In this document: in pieces, positions 23,601 through 35,474 of the stretch
Layout of the letters: each line of letters begins with the position of its first letter
Numbering within the stretch: the first letter of the stretch is position 1
Assembly (NCBI RefSeq): GCF_028554725.1
Contig: NC_071669.1
Span: 50,733,501-50,797,500, forward strand
Direction: 5' to 3'
DNA: 64,000 bases
Origin: Zeugodacus cucurbitae
Taxonomy: Eukaryota > Arthropoda > Insecta > Diptera > Tephritidae
Notes under the pieces: generated by a model
What the model saw: the letters and a program-made list of their open reading frames with translations, nothing else
The model's database searches: none
Told to the model about the DNA's origin: nothing
Position numbers and translations under genes: made by a program

Positions 23601-26600
23601 TGAAACTAAAGAGCTAATGGCAAACATTTTCTTGAACCTGGATGGAGTAGCTCGAAGTAATTGATAATGAGGAATCATCCCTTAATCAATCTCAAAGAAG
23701 TAAGATCAATGAGCTCAAGGCTATTAATGCCTATAGGTTAGCAAGTTAAAAAACGCCCCATCTTTTACTAAACTCCACAGCATTGTGCACCGATATATTC
23801 TTCACTCTGCTTTCTATTTTTGACCTTCGTAAAAGCTGTCAAATATTTGGCCAGGCTCGAGTTGAATGCCTCCTAGAGGAGATAAACCTCCGGGAAACCT
23901 GTGAATAGAACCAGTTTAGCCTTACCCAGATTAATGGCCAAGCATCGTCTGATGAAGTTGTGTAGGACGCTTTTGAAGGTCGGAGAGTCCTTCATATTAA
24001 ACATTTATTGTCATTGAAACTGCTTTAATTTACTTAGTTTCATTTTTGTTTTAAAAAATATATAGGTATATTATGTAAAATATAATAGTATTTTTTTAAT
24101 GTTTTAAAAATATTTTTAGCCCTCACCATCTGTTGAATAAATATTTAATATGTATATAAATATTTCCTCTTTTAAAAAAGTAAAAATAATTCTGAAGATA
24201 TCTAAATAAAAATTTTATTTTCACAAATTCCAACGAGTATTTACCTGCTGGGTTAGGTGTTGAAAGAAAAACAATTAGCAAAGTGCACACACACAACACA
24301 TGTATACAGTTATAATGTGTGAATCGTTTTGTCGAAGGAAAGTTGTTTTCGTTCGAACGCCAACAATTTGACATCATTTTTGTTTTTGTGCGCGACTTTG
24401 GCTGATTTGTGGTGTCATAAACAACAGTTCATTCATTTATTTATACAAATTAAAGAAAGCCAAGAAATTAAAAAACAAGACAAATGAATTCTCATATCGA
24501 CATGCAAGCGAATGATGAAAATGAAGAAATCTTCCGGAATTGTTTTTCGGCATTTCTTTCTAATCTATGAAAGCGTATAATCCCACGCAGTGATTGTTGG
24601 CATTGTTGTTGTGGCGGCTGACTCAACTTTTGCTTTCATTATTATGAATTTTGTTGTACGTTTGTTGCCTTCAGCAACATGTCTTTCAAGAATATGCCGG
24701 TATTTTTAATGATTTCGAATTGTTAAATTTAGACCAAACGATAACGTGACCATCAATGAACGAGAGGAAGCATTAAAATTTCAATGAGTTTAGTTTTAGA
24801 ATTTTATTTTTTCTGAGAAATATAATTTTTGCTGAATATTTAAGAAACATCTGGATGCTGATACGATCCTGAATGGGAACTAGTCGGTTTCTAAAATATT
24901 TCTGAACCAGTTCACCGTTCGTATTCGATTCAATCTGTGGCTTAATAACAGAATTGACGCAGTGTATGGTTTCCAACTTGTTTAGTCGAGAAATTTAAAG
25001 CTTGCGTTAGATCCAGTTTTAAGTTAAAAGAATCTAGGAGGTTATATATTCCTTCTGACTGTTTCTTATAAGACTTCGGTCTAGTTCTAAAAATTTTATG
25101 ATAAATTATGCCTTTACTAATCAAAATCAAGATCTTGGAAGATCTCAGAATTGATTATCTTAACATAGCTAGAATAGAGAATGAGTTTGGCAGTGCGAAA
25201 GTGTATTTCTTTGGACTTAGAATGAATTAGTCTCAGTTTTATGTCAAACAGCTATACCTTCCTCTTCAGGAATATACTTAAATTTATAATTAATAATTAA
25301 TCTCTCGAACTTGCGGATATAAACCGTTTCATCTAACCCTTTCTTCTAAGTTATTGGATCGGTATTTTTTGGATATTTGAGTTATTTATTCAAAAAGTTC
25401 TAAGATGGAGATCAACAGAACCGGCTAAGTAGAGTTCGCTGGAGTTTTGCCTGAGAAAAGTATAATCCGAAGTCTAATTCCAGTTTCTGTTTGAAATTCG
25501 AGGGATTCAGAGTAAACCAAAGCAATGTGTCGAGCACAAATTTTGAAGCACTCAGAGTAGAGTTCTAGATCTATTATATTATATCAATCATTCATAGAAC
25601 AACCTCTCCAAATACCTAATGCTTCTAACTGATGTTTTTTTTATTGAAGCCTAGCGTATTCCATTTGTTGTCTGCTTTCATGGTTGAGTTGGATTTATAA
25701 CATGGAATGCAGTGGGAGCATCGATTCAGACCTTGGACCAAGACGTCAGGAATGGTCCCCAACAATTATCCATTTCAGTGTTTGTAGAGACAAGGACGTT
25801 GGCTCATAAATTGAAACTTAGAATGAGTTCAAAAGATATCCAAAACTCAAATACAACAACAATATTAAACTATAAAGACTGTGGAGAAATGTGGACTCAC
25901 ACCGCAATTTGTGCAGCATTACCGTTAAACTTTACAACATATTTCTCAACTGAGCGAATACAATATGTATCTCAGTGGTCAAAAATCATATCCAAGATGA
26001 CAGGGGTTGCCACCTATCCGATATTTTATAGAATGGATTAAACATTTTTTGTTATCTAGTTCGATCATCGGGAGCTTGAAAAGTAGGACAGTTGCCGAAA
26101 AAAACTTAAATCTTTATTCATTCTCAGAGAGAGCGAATCCAAAATTAAAGCAGATGTATTTTAGTGCGAAAAATGTTTCCGAGAGATATTTCTGGCTCAG
26201 TACGAAATAATTCATCTGTTGTAATTTATGACGCAAAGCTGTGAAATATTTGCAACTTGCAACATATCAACGAAACGCTGACTATGCAACGCCAACTAGC
26301 ATGTGCTCCTCCCCCTTCAGCACAGTCACACCACAGCCAGTTGGCTAGTTTGTTTACGTTATTTTGCTAGTTTCGTGCCACTTGCAGACAAACACACACT
26401 CATACACACACGGTAAGTCATAAACACACATTTCCATGTGCACGTCACTTGGTTGCACGCGCCTTGTGGCATTGTGGTGCGGCATGAGTTATTAATTAGG
26501 AATGCGGAAGCGAATATATATGGAATTTGTTGTCTTGTCACTTTTGTTTCTTACATTTTAGTTGTTGTTGTCGTTGTTGTTGTTAATCATATTATTGTTG

Positions 26601-27370
26601 TGAATTGTATTGTGTTAGCTTCTGCCACATGCTTAAATACCCGTTATATGCATGTATGTATGTATGTATTTATCTGCATGTGCGTCACGAGTTTGTGAAA
26701 ATATTTTGTTTGCTTTCTCTCAGTTTCTTTCTTTCTACACACACACGGTTAATTCCGTTTCGCAAGCCAACGTATTTGATGGACGGCAATTTCATGCTTT
26801 TAAAGAGACAGCAAGGAAGAAGATACTGTTTGCGCACAAACATGGATTTTTATAGCTAGGTATGCATACAAACATACTTCTACATATAATAAATATGTAT
26901 GAAAGGTATACCTCACTTTTTGTTGTTGTTTTTGTTTTTTTTTTTTTCATTTTTGTAGTATAACTGTAAAGACATAAAGAACTCAGATTGGCTTTTCATT
27001 TATATAATCAAAATTGTCGAATAAAATATTTTAAACAGGTGGCAACCCTTGTCTAAATTATTTTCAACTGTAAGAAACCTTAGAATTTCTTTAGTTTGAC
27101 CCCATACTAAAAATATGTACTAAATTAATAATTATATTATGAATCTCACTGAACAGGTGGGAACCCTAAAATGTCTGATATATAAAATCGTCCTTTTCCC
27201 TCCTTCGAAAATCGTACGGTATATCGGATAAAACGTTTTGGAACTCTTCACTAGTTAGTATCTTGAAGAATGAATTCGACCAGTGTAGAGCAGATTCCAA
27301 GAAATTCGGATATAAGTGACCGACACGGACATATGTATGTATGTAGGTCAGCATCTGATTAACTATTGTC
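20690..27370. other. 6.7 kb without a recognised gene
   Basis: Both strands were read. The frames at 23081-23401, 24123-24377 and 25712-26041 have no recognisable family. A strong splice donor, CACACG|GTAAGTCATA, lies at 26411-26416 after a plausible short leader (26335-26410). GTGGCAACCC and GTGGGAACCC occur near 27040 and 27153, spaced about 113 bp in similar AT-rich context. Microsatellite-like ATGTATGTATGTATG lies near 26650. The stretch is most likely intronic or intergenic. Confidence 0.4.
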
Positions 27371-27374
27371 CATA

Positions 27375-28035
27375 ATGTTGACATGTACGGCGCTCGGAAA
27401 GGTCGCAATCGATAAGCAGCTGGGGCGTGACCAGAGAGCGGCTCTCATTTGAACTTAGTGCTCCGCTAAGGACAATACCAAACACAGCTCTAAATGCCAT
27501 TTTAAACAAAGGCACCCGTGGATGTGACAGGCCTGTGCATCGCGCCATTAGACTCAGAGAAGATGGGTACATGAAGGGTGCGAAACAGGAGCACACTGAA
27601 ATCCTCCGGCAATTAGCGTGCGTCCCTGATCTAGACCACTGCACCGCAGAATCATCTACCAGCATTCACAAGAGCTATGTGGAAGGGGAGAAGCCTATAG
27701 AGAAGTGACGCATTGAGCTTTTTCACGGGTGGCTCGAAGCTTAGGTGGAAGGTGAAAGGGGAAGTCTTCTTTTCGGAAGCTTTCAATTAACTCCAGTTTT
27801 CGGCTGCCAGGCCATTGCAGCGTCTTTCCGGTAGAGGTGCGCTAGAGCTCTGGATACACTAACTTCGAGTGCACATGGAAGTGACTATAATCGACATTAG
27901 CCGACTTAATTAATTATTATAAAGTTCTAATTGAGTCCAAGTGCTTTGTCGAGTATCAAGAGTATTTGGGTGTCACAAAGTGTTTCGGAAAGAAAGGGGT
28001 AACCTTACCTAACCTAACCTAACTTAACTACTGTC
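27375..28035 (+). mobile_element. LINE 3' end (RT C-terminus to RNase H start)
   Basis: Frame 27427-27708 includes NTALNAILNKGTRGCDRPVH then RAIRLREDGYMKGAKQEHTE, ILRQLACVPDLDHCTAE. This matches the region between reverse transcriptase and RNase H of I/R1-like non-LTR elements, where A-x-R-L-R-E and D-x-C-T-A-E are typical. Frame-shifted after that, FFTGGSKLRWKVKGEVFFSE corresponds to the T-D-G-S-K start of RNase H, with the catalytic Asp replaced by Gly. The 3' end is CTTACCTAACCTAACCTAAC at about 28002-28022. It is inactive. Confidence 0.8.
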
Positions 28036-28039
28036 AAAA

Positions 28040-30690
28040 TGATTTTGTTCTCAAGTAAGTAAAGATACCAGTCAACCACGAACCCCTCAAAGGTCCAAAA
28101 GTAGGTATCTGACGAACCAACGATTAGAGATTAGAAATCAGAACTCGATTGAGTCATGAGAGTATGTGACGTAAATTCGAGATATTAACGGCAAAAAAGG
28201 TTCATAACAATCGTTGTTTACATTTAAGAAACCCATATGGTACAGATAGAAATGCTTGTGGACCATAGATGTTGAACCCAAGGTGTTCCCTTGTTAAGAA
28301 TAATTGTTAAATTTGAAGCCATAAGGGTTTCTTCTCTTTGGAGACCTACTAATGCTCCAATCAATACTACTAATACCTCAGTAAGCACTGCAAGAACCCA
28401 GTACAATTTGTGGACTGAGTAATACATAGAAATTCTTTAGCTATTCGGAGGCATTTTAAATAATAAGAACTTATTTACTTATTTCATTCAATTTGATCGC
28501 ATGATCTATCTCAAATCAAAATACAAAGTTCGAAGCACTAGCTTAAATCTTAGTTCCAATTAGATTTCGTGAGATATTTGCAAAGTTTTCCAATGTTATT
28601 TTGCTGTCAAGATATTCTTCTTGCAGTCAATGATCCTTTAAGTACAGTCAACACATTATCATCTCAATCGCTAAAACAACCAATACAAAAACAAAGCAAA
28701 GCAGCTGCAATCCATTTAAACTCCGTCTACTTGCCACGAGTTGGAGGTACACAAATGGTACAAATGCAGCTGGAGTTTGGCATTCTCTACTGCCGCTGCC
28801 GCTATTGCCTTAATGTCAAAGAAGCGTAAAAACAACAACAAACGGTTAAACATCTGCCAGGACGTTTGTGTGACGCCTTGAAGGTAATTTCAAATTACTT
28901 GTTGCACGCGTGCTGTTGCTGCTGCTAATCATGCCACCTGCTTCGTTTCTGCAACGACTTAGGACTCCTTCGTACCTTTTGTCTCCGAGTATCCCTTTCA
29001 AAGGACACCTTGATATGACAAAGCATTTACTGCGAGCGTATAAACTGCGCAGTTACTTAATCCTCACTGCAAAGTAAGCAAAGACGGACGTACAAGTTTG
29101 TAAACAAACTGCAGCGAGTAAATGCATTTGTGAGGGAAACATCTGTTGCAACCGAGCATTAATTACGCGCAGCAAAGATGCATGCACCAGGTAAGCATAC
29201 TCACAGACGCGGCTATTGGCTTACAGGGGCTTGAGCCATCACCTGTTGATTGTTGTGTTGCAATGCAAATAGGGGAGATTGCGCTCGACATATATATACC
29301 TGTTTATTAAGGGCTGCGTAGTCAAAGAATATTGCTTGTAGGCGAGAAAGAGAATTGTCATTCCATCACCTGCCGTTATTCTCAGCAACACTCACATATT
29401 CTAGAGTAAAAAGTGGGTCAAATATAAAAAAGCGTAAAATGTATCGCAGAAAGTGTGCTAGTCAAGTAAAGTTTTTGATTTTCAAAATACGTGAAATTTC
29501 GAAAACAGTTTCGGGATCCCGAATATCATGTTCTTGGCAAAAATAATCTTCAATATTTTATTAGACTCATTTATATAGCATCGTTATGATAATATTTTGC
29601 AATTTAATGATAAAGAAAAGTGTTTAAATAGCCTTTATAAAGGATTTCAATTTTCGGGATCCCAAAATTTTAGTTTTGGTCATGTGACAATATGTTGCAA
29701 TATTTTTGTTTAATTTTCAAAAAAAAAAAATATGTTTTTTTTTATGTTTTTTCGGAATCCAAGAATTCTTAATTTATTTTGTGTCTTAAATTCTATTCTA
29801 GTCTCTTTCGCTCTTCTTAACTATGGTTTTCGGCACATTGTCCAATACAAGACTAATGGAGTTTTTGATGTAAGATCCGTTTTGCAATTCTTATATTGTA
29901 CTGATTTTATGAAGGATATCTCTTCGAAACAGCTTGCTTATGTACATACCTCGAGTAAAAATAGTGGTAACAAACGGGAATACTTTTTTGAGATAAACCA
30001 TAACCGTCATCTTCTCTATAGAAGTAAGGACTTCGAAACAAGACCTCAACCTAGGAGATATGAAAGCCCGATCTGATCTCTACCAGTTGACATAAAACCG
30101 CATCCATATTCAATTTCTTACTGTACCATACACATAATAAACAGCACAACTGTACTTTTAACTTTGCTGTTGTAATCGAATATTGTTGTCTACTTGCAAC
30201 AACTTCATATTAACACCTTCACGCCCAACTGGAGCGCTAAGTAACCGCGATTGAAGTAAACAATATTGTTGTTTTCAACTATTGATTGCTACATATTTTA
30301 CATATTTATGTAATTCACACTTGGTTATTAATAAAATTGTTTTTGTAGCGTTACATAGGAAGACCAAACAACAATTGACGCAAGCAAAGCGTTCCCACTT
30401 GAGTTTTGTAAACAAGGCGTGAAACTTTATTTTGGAGAAATCGTCAAGAAAAGAAATAGAAAAAAATTAAAGAAAATACCCGTACAGCAAAAATTTCCTA
30501 AAGTAAACACACCTAAACCATATTAATAAAAAATTCCCCTTCACGATTATTTAAATCTCCATTCTTTCGATAATTTCCCTTCCGAATGTTCTTTTTTAAC
30601 AAAACTTATATCTTATCTTGGTTTATCCGAGCCAATATGTTAAAAATTTTGTGATTTCAAACTATTCCTTTCGTAAAATTTTTCAAATTC
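28040..30690. other. no gene recognised
   Basis: Mostly AT-rich. CGGGATCCC sits in palindromic or near-palindromic context twice (29514 TCGGGATCCCGA and 29657 TCGGGATCCCAA). A possible short first exon ATGCATGCACCAG|GTAAGC ends at about 29189, but nothing downstream supports it. The 114-residue frame 29732-30076 is not recognised. Confidence 0.4.
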
Positions 30691-30698
30691 GAAAAATT

Positions 30699-31010
30699 TC
30701 CCTTTTGAAAATTTGTACCTTTTCTATTTAATTTATCAATAACAAATTTTCCAAGAATGTTGATGACATATTTCTAAAATTTCCCTTTTTATGAATATAT
30801 CCCTTTTCATTTATAAAAATTTCCCTAACAGGGTTTTTTTATTTTAAATTAATTTTCAATTTCGATAAAAATGTCCCTTTTTGTGAATATTTCCCTTTTA
30901 ATTTATAAAAATTTCCGCAATAGGGGTTTTATAATTTTCAATAAATTTTAATTTCTATCAAAATTTCCCCCATTAACAAATTAGGGGATAATTTTATAAT
31001 AATTTCCTTT
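30699..31010 (+). repeat. TTCCCTTTT minisatellite, about 92-bp unit
   Basis: Units start with TTCCCTTTT or TCCCTTTTT at 30699, 30781, 30873 and (truncated) 30964, that is 82, 92 and 91 bp apart. The middle units share TTTCCCTTTTATTTATAAAA-like and AGGGTTTTATTTT-like subsections. The array sits about 90 bases downstream of the Scs-alpha poly(A) signal. Confidence 0.75.
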
Positions 31011-31093
31011 AAAAAAAATGTAAATATTATGTCACGGAGATGTCATACGGAGATCTGCAATAAGCGTGGAGTCAATTACAAGGAAAAAATTTC

Positions 31094-31099
31094 TTTATT
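31094..31099 (-). terminator. poly(A) signal AATAAA for Scs-alpha
   Basis: TTTATT on the plus strand gives AATAAA on the minus strand about 97 bases after the stop codon of the succinyl-CoA ligase gene. That is a normal distance for a short fly 3' untranslated region. Confidence 0.65.
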
Positions 31100-31195
31100 A
31101 CAAAAATATACATATATTTACTGGTTTCTTCAATTCTACAACAGCACAAATAACAGTTGCAATTATCTCAAAACAATACAGCTTCAGCGGCGACT

Positions 31196-32197
31196 TCAAA
31201 TCAATTTACGACACTTCATCTCATCCGCCAGCATCTTGCCCATCAAAGTCGGATTAGACGTTACCAGAACATCTGCCTTCTCCAACGCCTTCACCTTGTC
31301 GATGGCCATACCCTTGCCACCGGATATGATAGCGCCCGCATGACCCATACGCCTGCCGGGTGGCGCGGTTCTGCCAGCGATGAAGGCGGCAACCGGTTTG
31401 GCCTTATCACCCGAGTTGTGTTGTTTCAAATACTCGGCCGCATCTTCCTCGGCATTGCCGCCGATTTCGCCAATCATCACAATAGCTTTTGTTTCGGGAT
31501 CCTTTAGAAAAATGTCGATGCAATCTATGAAATTGGTGCCATTAAATGGATCACCACCTATACCAACGCACAGCGTTTGACCGAGCCCATGTTTGGTCGT
31601 CTGATTGACGGCTTCGTATGTGAGTGTGCCCGAACGCGAAACAACACCCACACAACCGCGTTTGTGTATATTACCCGGCATAATGCCGATCTTGCACCAC
31701 TCCGGCGCTATAATGCCCGGACAGTTAGGACCAACTATGCGACTCTTCTCCTGCTGCATTAGCGCATCTTTCACACGCACCATATCATGCTGTGGTATGC
31801 CCTCGGTGATGATCACGATGAGCGGTATTTCTGCTTTAAGAGCCTCCTCAACTGCCTTGAAGGCACCTGGTGCAGGCACGTAGAGCACTGTCGCGTGCGG
31901 ATTGACGGCTTTTTTAGCCTCTTCGACGGTGGCAAAGACGGGTTTGTCGAGATGTTTGGTGCCACCCTTCTTCGGCGAAACGCCACCTAGTAATTTCGTG
32001 CCATATTTCAGCGCCTCCTGACAGTGAAATGTCGCCTGTTTGCCAGTGAAACCCTGACATATCAGCGTCGATTCGGCCGTTAGCTTGAGATTCACTCTCG
32101 TCTTTGTATAGTCCGCCATCTTACATATTGCACTGAGTAGTATACTTCTACGACTTGTTAATAATGCACTGCGGAGCACTGAGGGAACTAGGCACAT
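31196..32197 (-). CDS. succinyl-CoA ligase (ADP/GDP-forming) subunit alpha, intronless
   Basis: This 333-residue protein is the alpha subunit of mitochondrial succinyl-CoA synthetase, which with a beta subunit converts succinyl-CoA and ADP or GDP to succinate, CoA and ATP or GTP in the TCA cycle. Residues 1-27 are basic and lack acids (RSALLTSRRS), as in a mitochondrial presequence. The CoA-binding fold has GFTGKQATFH (49-58) and GGVSPKKGG (71-79). GPNCPGII (156-163) and GIGGDPFNGT (212-221) follow. The phosphorylated active-site histidine is H286 in GRRMGHAGAI, so catalysis looks intact. I place the start at the ATG at 32195-32197 with ideal CAAAATG context. The frame continues five codons further, but that first codon is TTG. 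There is no intron in the whole frame. The C-terminus (TSNPTLMGKMLADEMKCRKLI region) and several otherwise conserved positions differ from the usual sequence, suggesting a retrocopy or divergent paralogue such as the fly Scs-alpha2-type gene. Confidence 0.96.
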   Translation of the reverse strand: MCLVPSVLRSALLTSRRSILLSAICKMADYTKTRVNLKLTAESTLICQGFTGKQATFHCQEALKYGTKLLGGVSPKKGGTKHLDKPVFATVEEAKKAVNPHATVLYVPAPGAFKAVEEALKAEIPLIVIITEGIPQHDMVRVKDALMQQEKSRIVGPNCPGIIAPEWCKIGIMPGNIHKRGCVGVVSRSGTLTYEAVNQTTKHGLGQTLCVGIGGDPFNGTNFIDCIDIFLKDPETKAIVMIGEIGGNAEEDAAEYLKQHNSGDKAKPVAAFIAGRTAPPGRRMGHAGAIISGGKGMAIDKVKALEKADVLVTSNPTLMGKMLADEMKCRKLI

Positions 32198-32212
32198 TTT
32201 GAGAAAACTCAA

Positions 32213-34340
32213 AAGTTATTGAAATTTTTAAGATTTCTTATTTGTTTGAAGCAAAAAAATATTTTGTAAATAAAAATAGAAATGTTTTGACTTTTCAAAA
32301 TCGAATGTGAGGGATGTTTCGGGGAACAAGTGTTTATAAAAAAGTATTTTTTTATTAAAGTCGGTACACAAGGGCTCTAGTTTCGACTATTTAAGAAGAA
32401 CCTGACTAGGTTCGATCAAAGATATCCAAAAAATATTTATAATCTTAGAACCGATAAAGCCGTCTTTTGTACTGATAGCAGTAAATCCGAACTTTTTGAT
32501 TCCACAGTGACTTACTTATAGAACTATATACCAGACCTAACCTTACTTATAATAAATTTAGCTTTTTCGCTTAATTTTTTAACGATATGACATTATTCCG
32601 ATACCTCGACACTATTATTTCGTATCAAGTTACGATGTTCATAAATTGGAAGACCCATACAATTCTGCCCACACAAGAAGCCTACTCAGCATAATGCTCG
32701 CATAAATTCCATCACTCCCACCAAAGCGCTGATGTCAACTCAACCGCAACGTTCCGTCAGTGCACAGAACTGAAGGCGCAATGACATTTTTCGGTACAAT
32801 TCCATTGAAACGATGGTCGGCCGATCCGTCCAACTAGCCGGTCATTGCATTACAACTTGTAAACATTATTTTTGGGCGCGCGCTGATTTAGTTGACGGCG
32901 CGCAGGTTCAGTGACACCGCGGCGCCCGCCTTCGACGATGAACGCCAATGAAAGTTGGCGATTATTGCGGAATTGCGCAGTAAATTTAGCGACTGGATAA
33001 GTGGTTCAACGGCTGGATGGGCGATTCGCGTGCGCTTAGCCATAAGAACGCCATGCAACGGCACAGCGCGATTTGCGGCGCTCCCCCTCTAGATCCACAA
33101 GTGCAGGGAATGTGGCGTTGCGAAGCTACAAGTGCAGAAGTGGGACGTAGGCGCACGTCGCATAAACATATGGGAATCGAGAACTGAGTCAATAACATAT
33201 TTACAGTTACCCAGAAGTGCCGCGGCAGCGCTCGAAATCAAAACAAACCGCGCAAAGCCAAAAATGATGAATGTTTGTAAAAAGGAACAGCGCCGTCGGG
33301 AGTAAAGGGAACAGCGCTCGAGAGAAATTTATGCGCTCCCAGAAAACTGCAAGCGCGGAAGAAAAGGCCGCACACACAGACATATATACCAAATAACCGA
33401 CAATCAAAACAAAACCCCAGCAAAAACAAATGCGATCAGCGGCGAAGAGTAACGAAAATCCGCAAAAAATTCGAAAAATTCCACAGGTTATTGACACCAT
33501 GAGTCGCACAACACACGCGAACGTAGTAAAAGCAGGCAGCGTAGCGCGAATGAGTTGAACAGTCCGCAGCGGGTGTTGGTGTGTTAGACCGTGCGGCGGT
33601 GCGACGGCTACTTAGAGAAGCGTCAGCGTCTTTTACCAGTTTTGGCGCACTTCGGCGTACAAGTGAAATACAAGAAAAAGACGTCAATGAAATTGGAGAA
33701 TGCTTATAGACGACGTGGTTACATGTGTAGGTGAGGAGTAAGGGCGGAAAACAGTCAGCGACGCCAACAGCAACAAGTGGTTGGATTTCTTATTTCGGTA
33801 CGCTTATAAGAATCGTATTTTAGAATTCTTTGTTATGGTTTAGTATACTAATAAGTAGTTGGTTGAGCTTTAAGTGAGGAGAGCAAAGAGCGACTTCATC
33901 CCTATTTTGAAGAGTACGGATAGAACCCCTCGGAAGTATTTCTGACTCGAAGTGTTTTAGGATTATGCTCATCTGAGTTAGGCAAGTTCAAATGTACGTT
34001 CAATGAGAAGATATTTATAATACTGTTCTTCCAACGGCTCTAATCTTTGACTGACTGCTGTATGAGATTTTGTTCTGACAATATTTCCGTGTTTTCTTTT
34101 ATTTAGGGGTTCCGAATCTTCAGTCCTTACAGCGGGTTCAGCCCTGGTGGTCCATATCATAAGACACGGATAACCTGTGATGATATCAAACTTGTATCGC
34201 TAACCTCAAGACCTCGGTTCACACAATATAAATTTCTCAGTAAAGAAAGTACATATTTACAGTTTTTTTTATGAAACGACTTCGTAGCTAGTCTCATTAG
34301 TGGATATAATAGTTCTTGTATTTCAAGGTAAAATACTATA
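32213..34340. other. upstream of Scs-alpha; CG-rich regulatory-like DNA
   Basis: The first ~100 bases should hold the Scs-alpha leader and promoter, but I see no clear TATA box or initiator there. From 32870 to 33780 the DNA is richer in CG (GTTGACGGCGCGCAGG, ACACCGCGGCGCCCGCC), a promoter or untranslated-exon-like island on unknown strand. Overlapping open frames on the minus strand in it (32986-33687) have no domain. Confidence 0.4.
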
Positions 34341-34344
34341 TTCT

Positions 34345-35470
34345 CTCTGGCCACAGCTGAAAAACAGCTAGTCACATTTACATCACTGGTGCTATGCGCA
34401 CGTGTGCAGCTGCAGCTTTGCAGGCAATCCTGAACCTCACACCACTTCATTTGGTGGTTGGCACTATGGCCAATAAGACCTTACTGGCCCTAACAAGGGC
34501 AGGTTAAAGAAACAGCAGGATGTTAAGCGCCCGGCAATTGGATATCATCGGAAGGAAGCTTCCAACGACTCTCCTCCCGAGGGACGATATCATTAAAAGG
34601 GTTCATCTTGTGAGACGATTTAAAACGGTTATGTCCAATAAAAGGGAATGGGAGGACTCAACTCTCAAGGAACTCATACGCAGAAGCTCACAACAATGGT
34701 ACACAGACGGACAAAGACAGCAGTTGGTATAGGCGCCGGGATAACGGGGCCACGACTGAAGCTGTCTTTATCCATGGGCATCTTCCAAGCTGAAGTCTAT
34801 GCCATTACCAAGTGTGCAGAGGTAATATTAGACAGGGGCTACCATAATGAGCGCATAGCCATTATCAGCGATAGCCAAGCAGCTCTCCAGGCATTATCAT
34901 CCTTCGAGGTGGACTCGGGGCTGGTCATGGATCGCGTAGATACTTTGAATAGTATTTGCAGCAATAACAGCATAACCCTAACTTGGGTTTCAGGACATAA
35001 AGAAATACAGGGAAACGAACTCGCGGACCAACTAGCAAGGAAGACCACGGCCACCAGTCCAATTGGGCCAGAGCCCTTTATCGCGGTTGGTCGGCACGTT
35101 CTTATAACCCGCCTGAAAGAGGAGGAGGCAGCAAGCAGGAATCGCATTATATACCGGCCACTGCAGACTACGGTGTCATCTGCACAAAATGGGAATCCAC
35201 TCGTCGGATCTTTGCCGATTCTGTCTGCCGATTCGGAGGCGGAGACACCAGAGCACTTACTCCTTGACTGCCCGGCGATCGCGAAGGAAAGGGGACAGAC
35301 AATTGGGGCACTTTATCCCCAAAGAGGAAGTATCGCATGCATCAGCCCTGCAACACTGTTAAGATTTCTTAACGTGACGGGGTTGGAGGGGGTGCTGTGA
35401 TAACTGCAGAGGGCCCAATAGACTTAAGGTCGCGGTGCAATCCTCACTATATAATCTAATCTAATATACT
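34345..35470 (+). mobile_element. LINE 3' end with well-preserved RNase H (family C)
   Basis: Reading begins in the region after reverse transcriptase (ITGAMRTCAAAALQAILNLT PLHL, split here by frame only). Frame 34648-35400 then encodes a nearly complete RNase H domain. WYTDGQRQ in an overlapping frame carries the first Asp, FQAEVYAITKCAEVIL the Glu, IIISDSQAALQALSS-like DSQAA the second Asp, and SGHKEIQGNELADQLARKTT the His and final Asp. The tail ETPEHLLLDCPAIAKERGQT is the cysteine-bearing C-terminus. It is one of the longest open frames in the window, so this copy is younger than the others, although the T-D-G start is in another frame. The 3' end runs into TATAATCTAATCTAATATAC near 35450-35470. 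Confidence 0.88.
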
Positions 35471-35474
35471 ATAT

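Noticed and set aside
20665..28022. CCTAACCTAACCTAAC runs at about 20670 and 28005 as telomeric TTAGG repeats
   Set aside because: Each sits at the 3' end of a LINE fragment and is a few units long, which fits a LINE tail. Flies also lack TTAGG telomeres.
33207..33687. Hydrophobic cysteine-rich minus-strand frames as a membrane protein
   Set aside because: The composition follows from the CG-rich and A-rich DNA, frames overlap in two phases, and there is no recognisable pattern.
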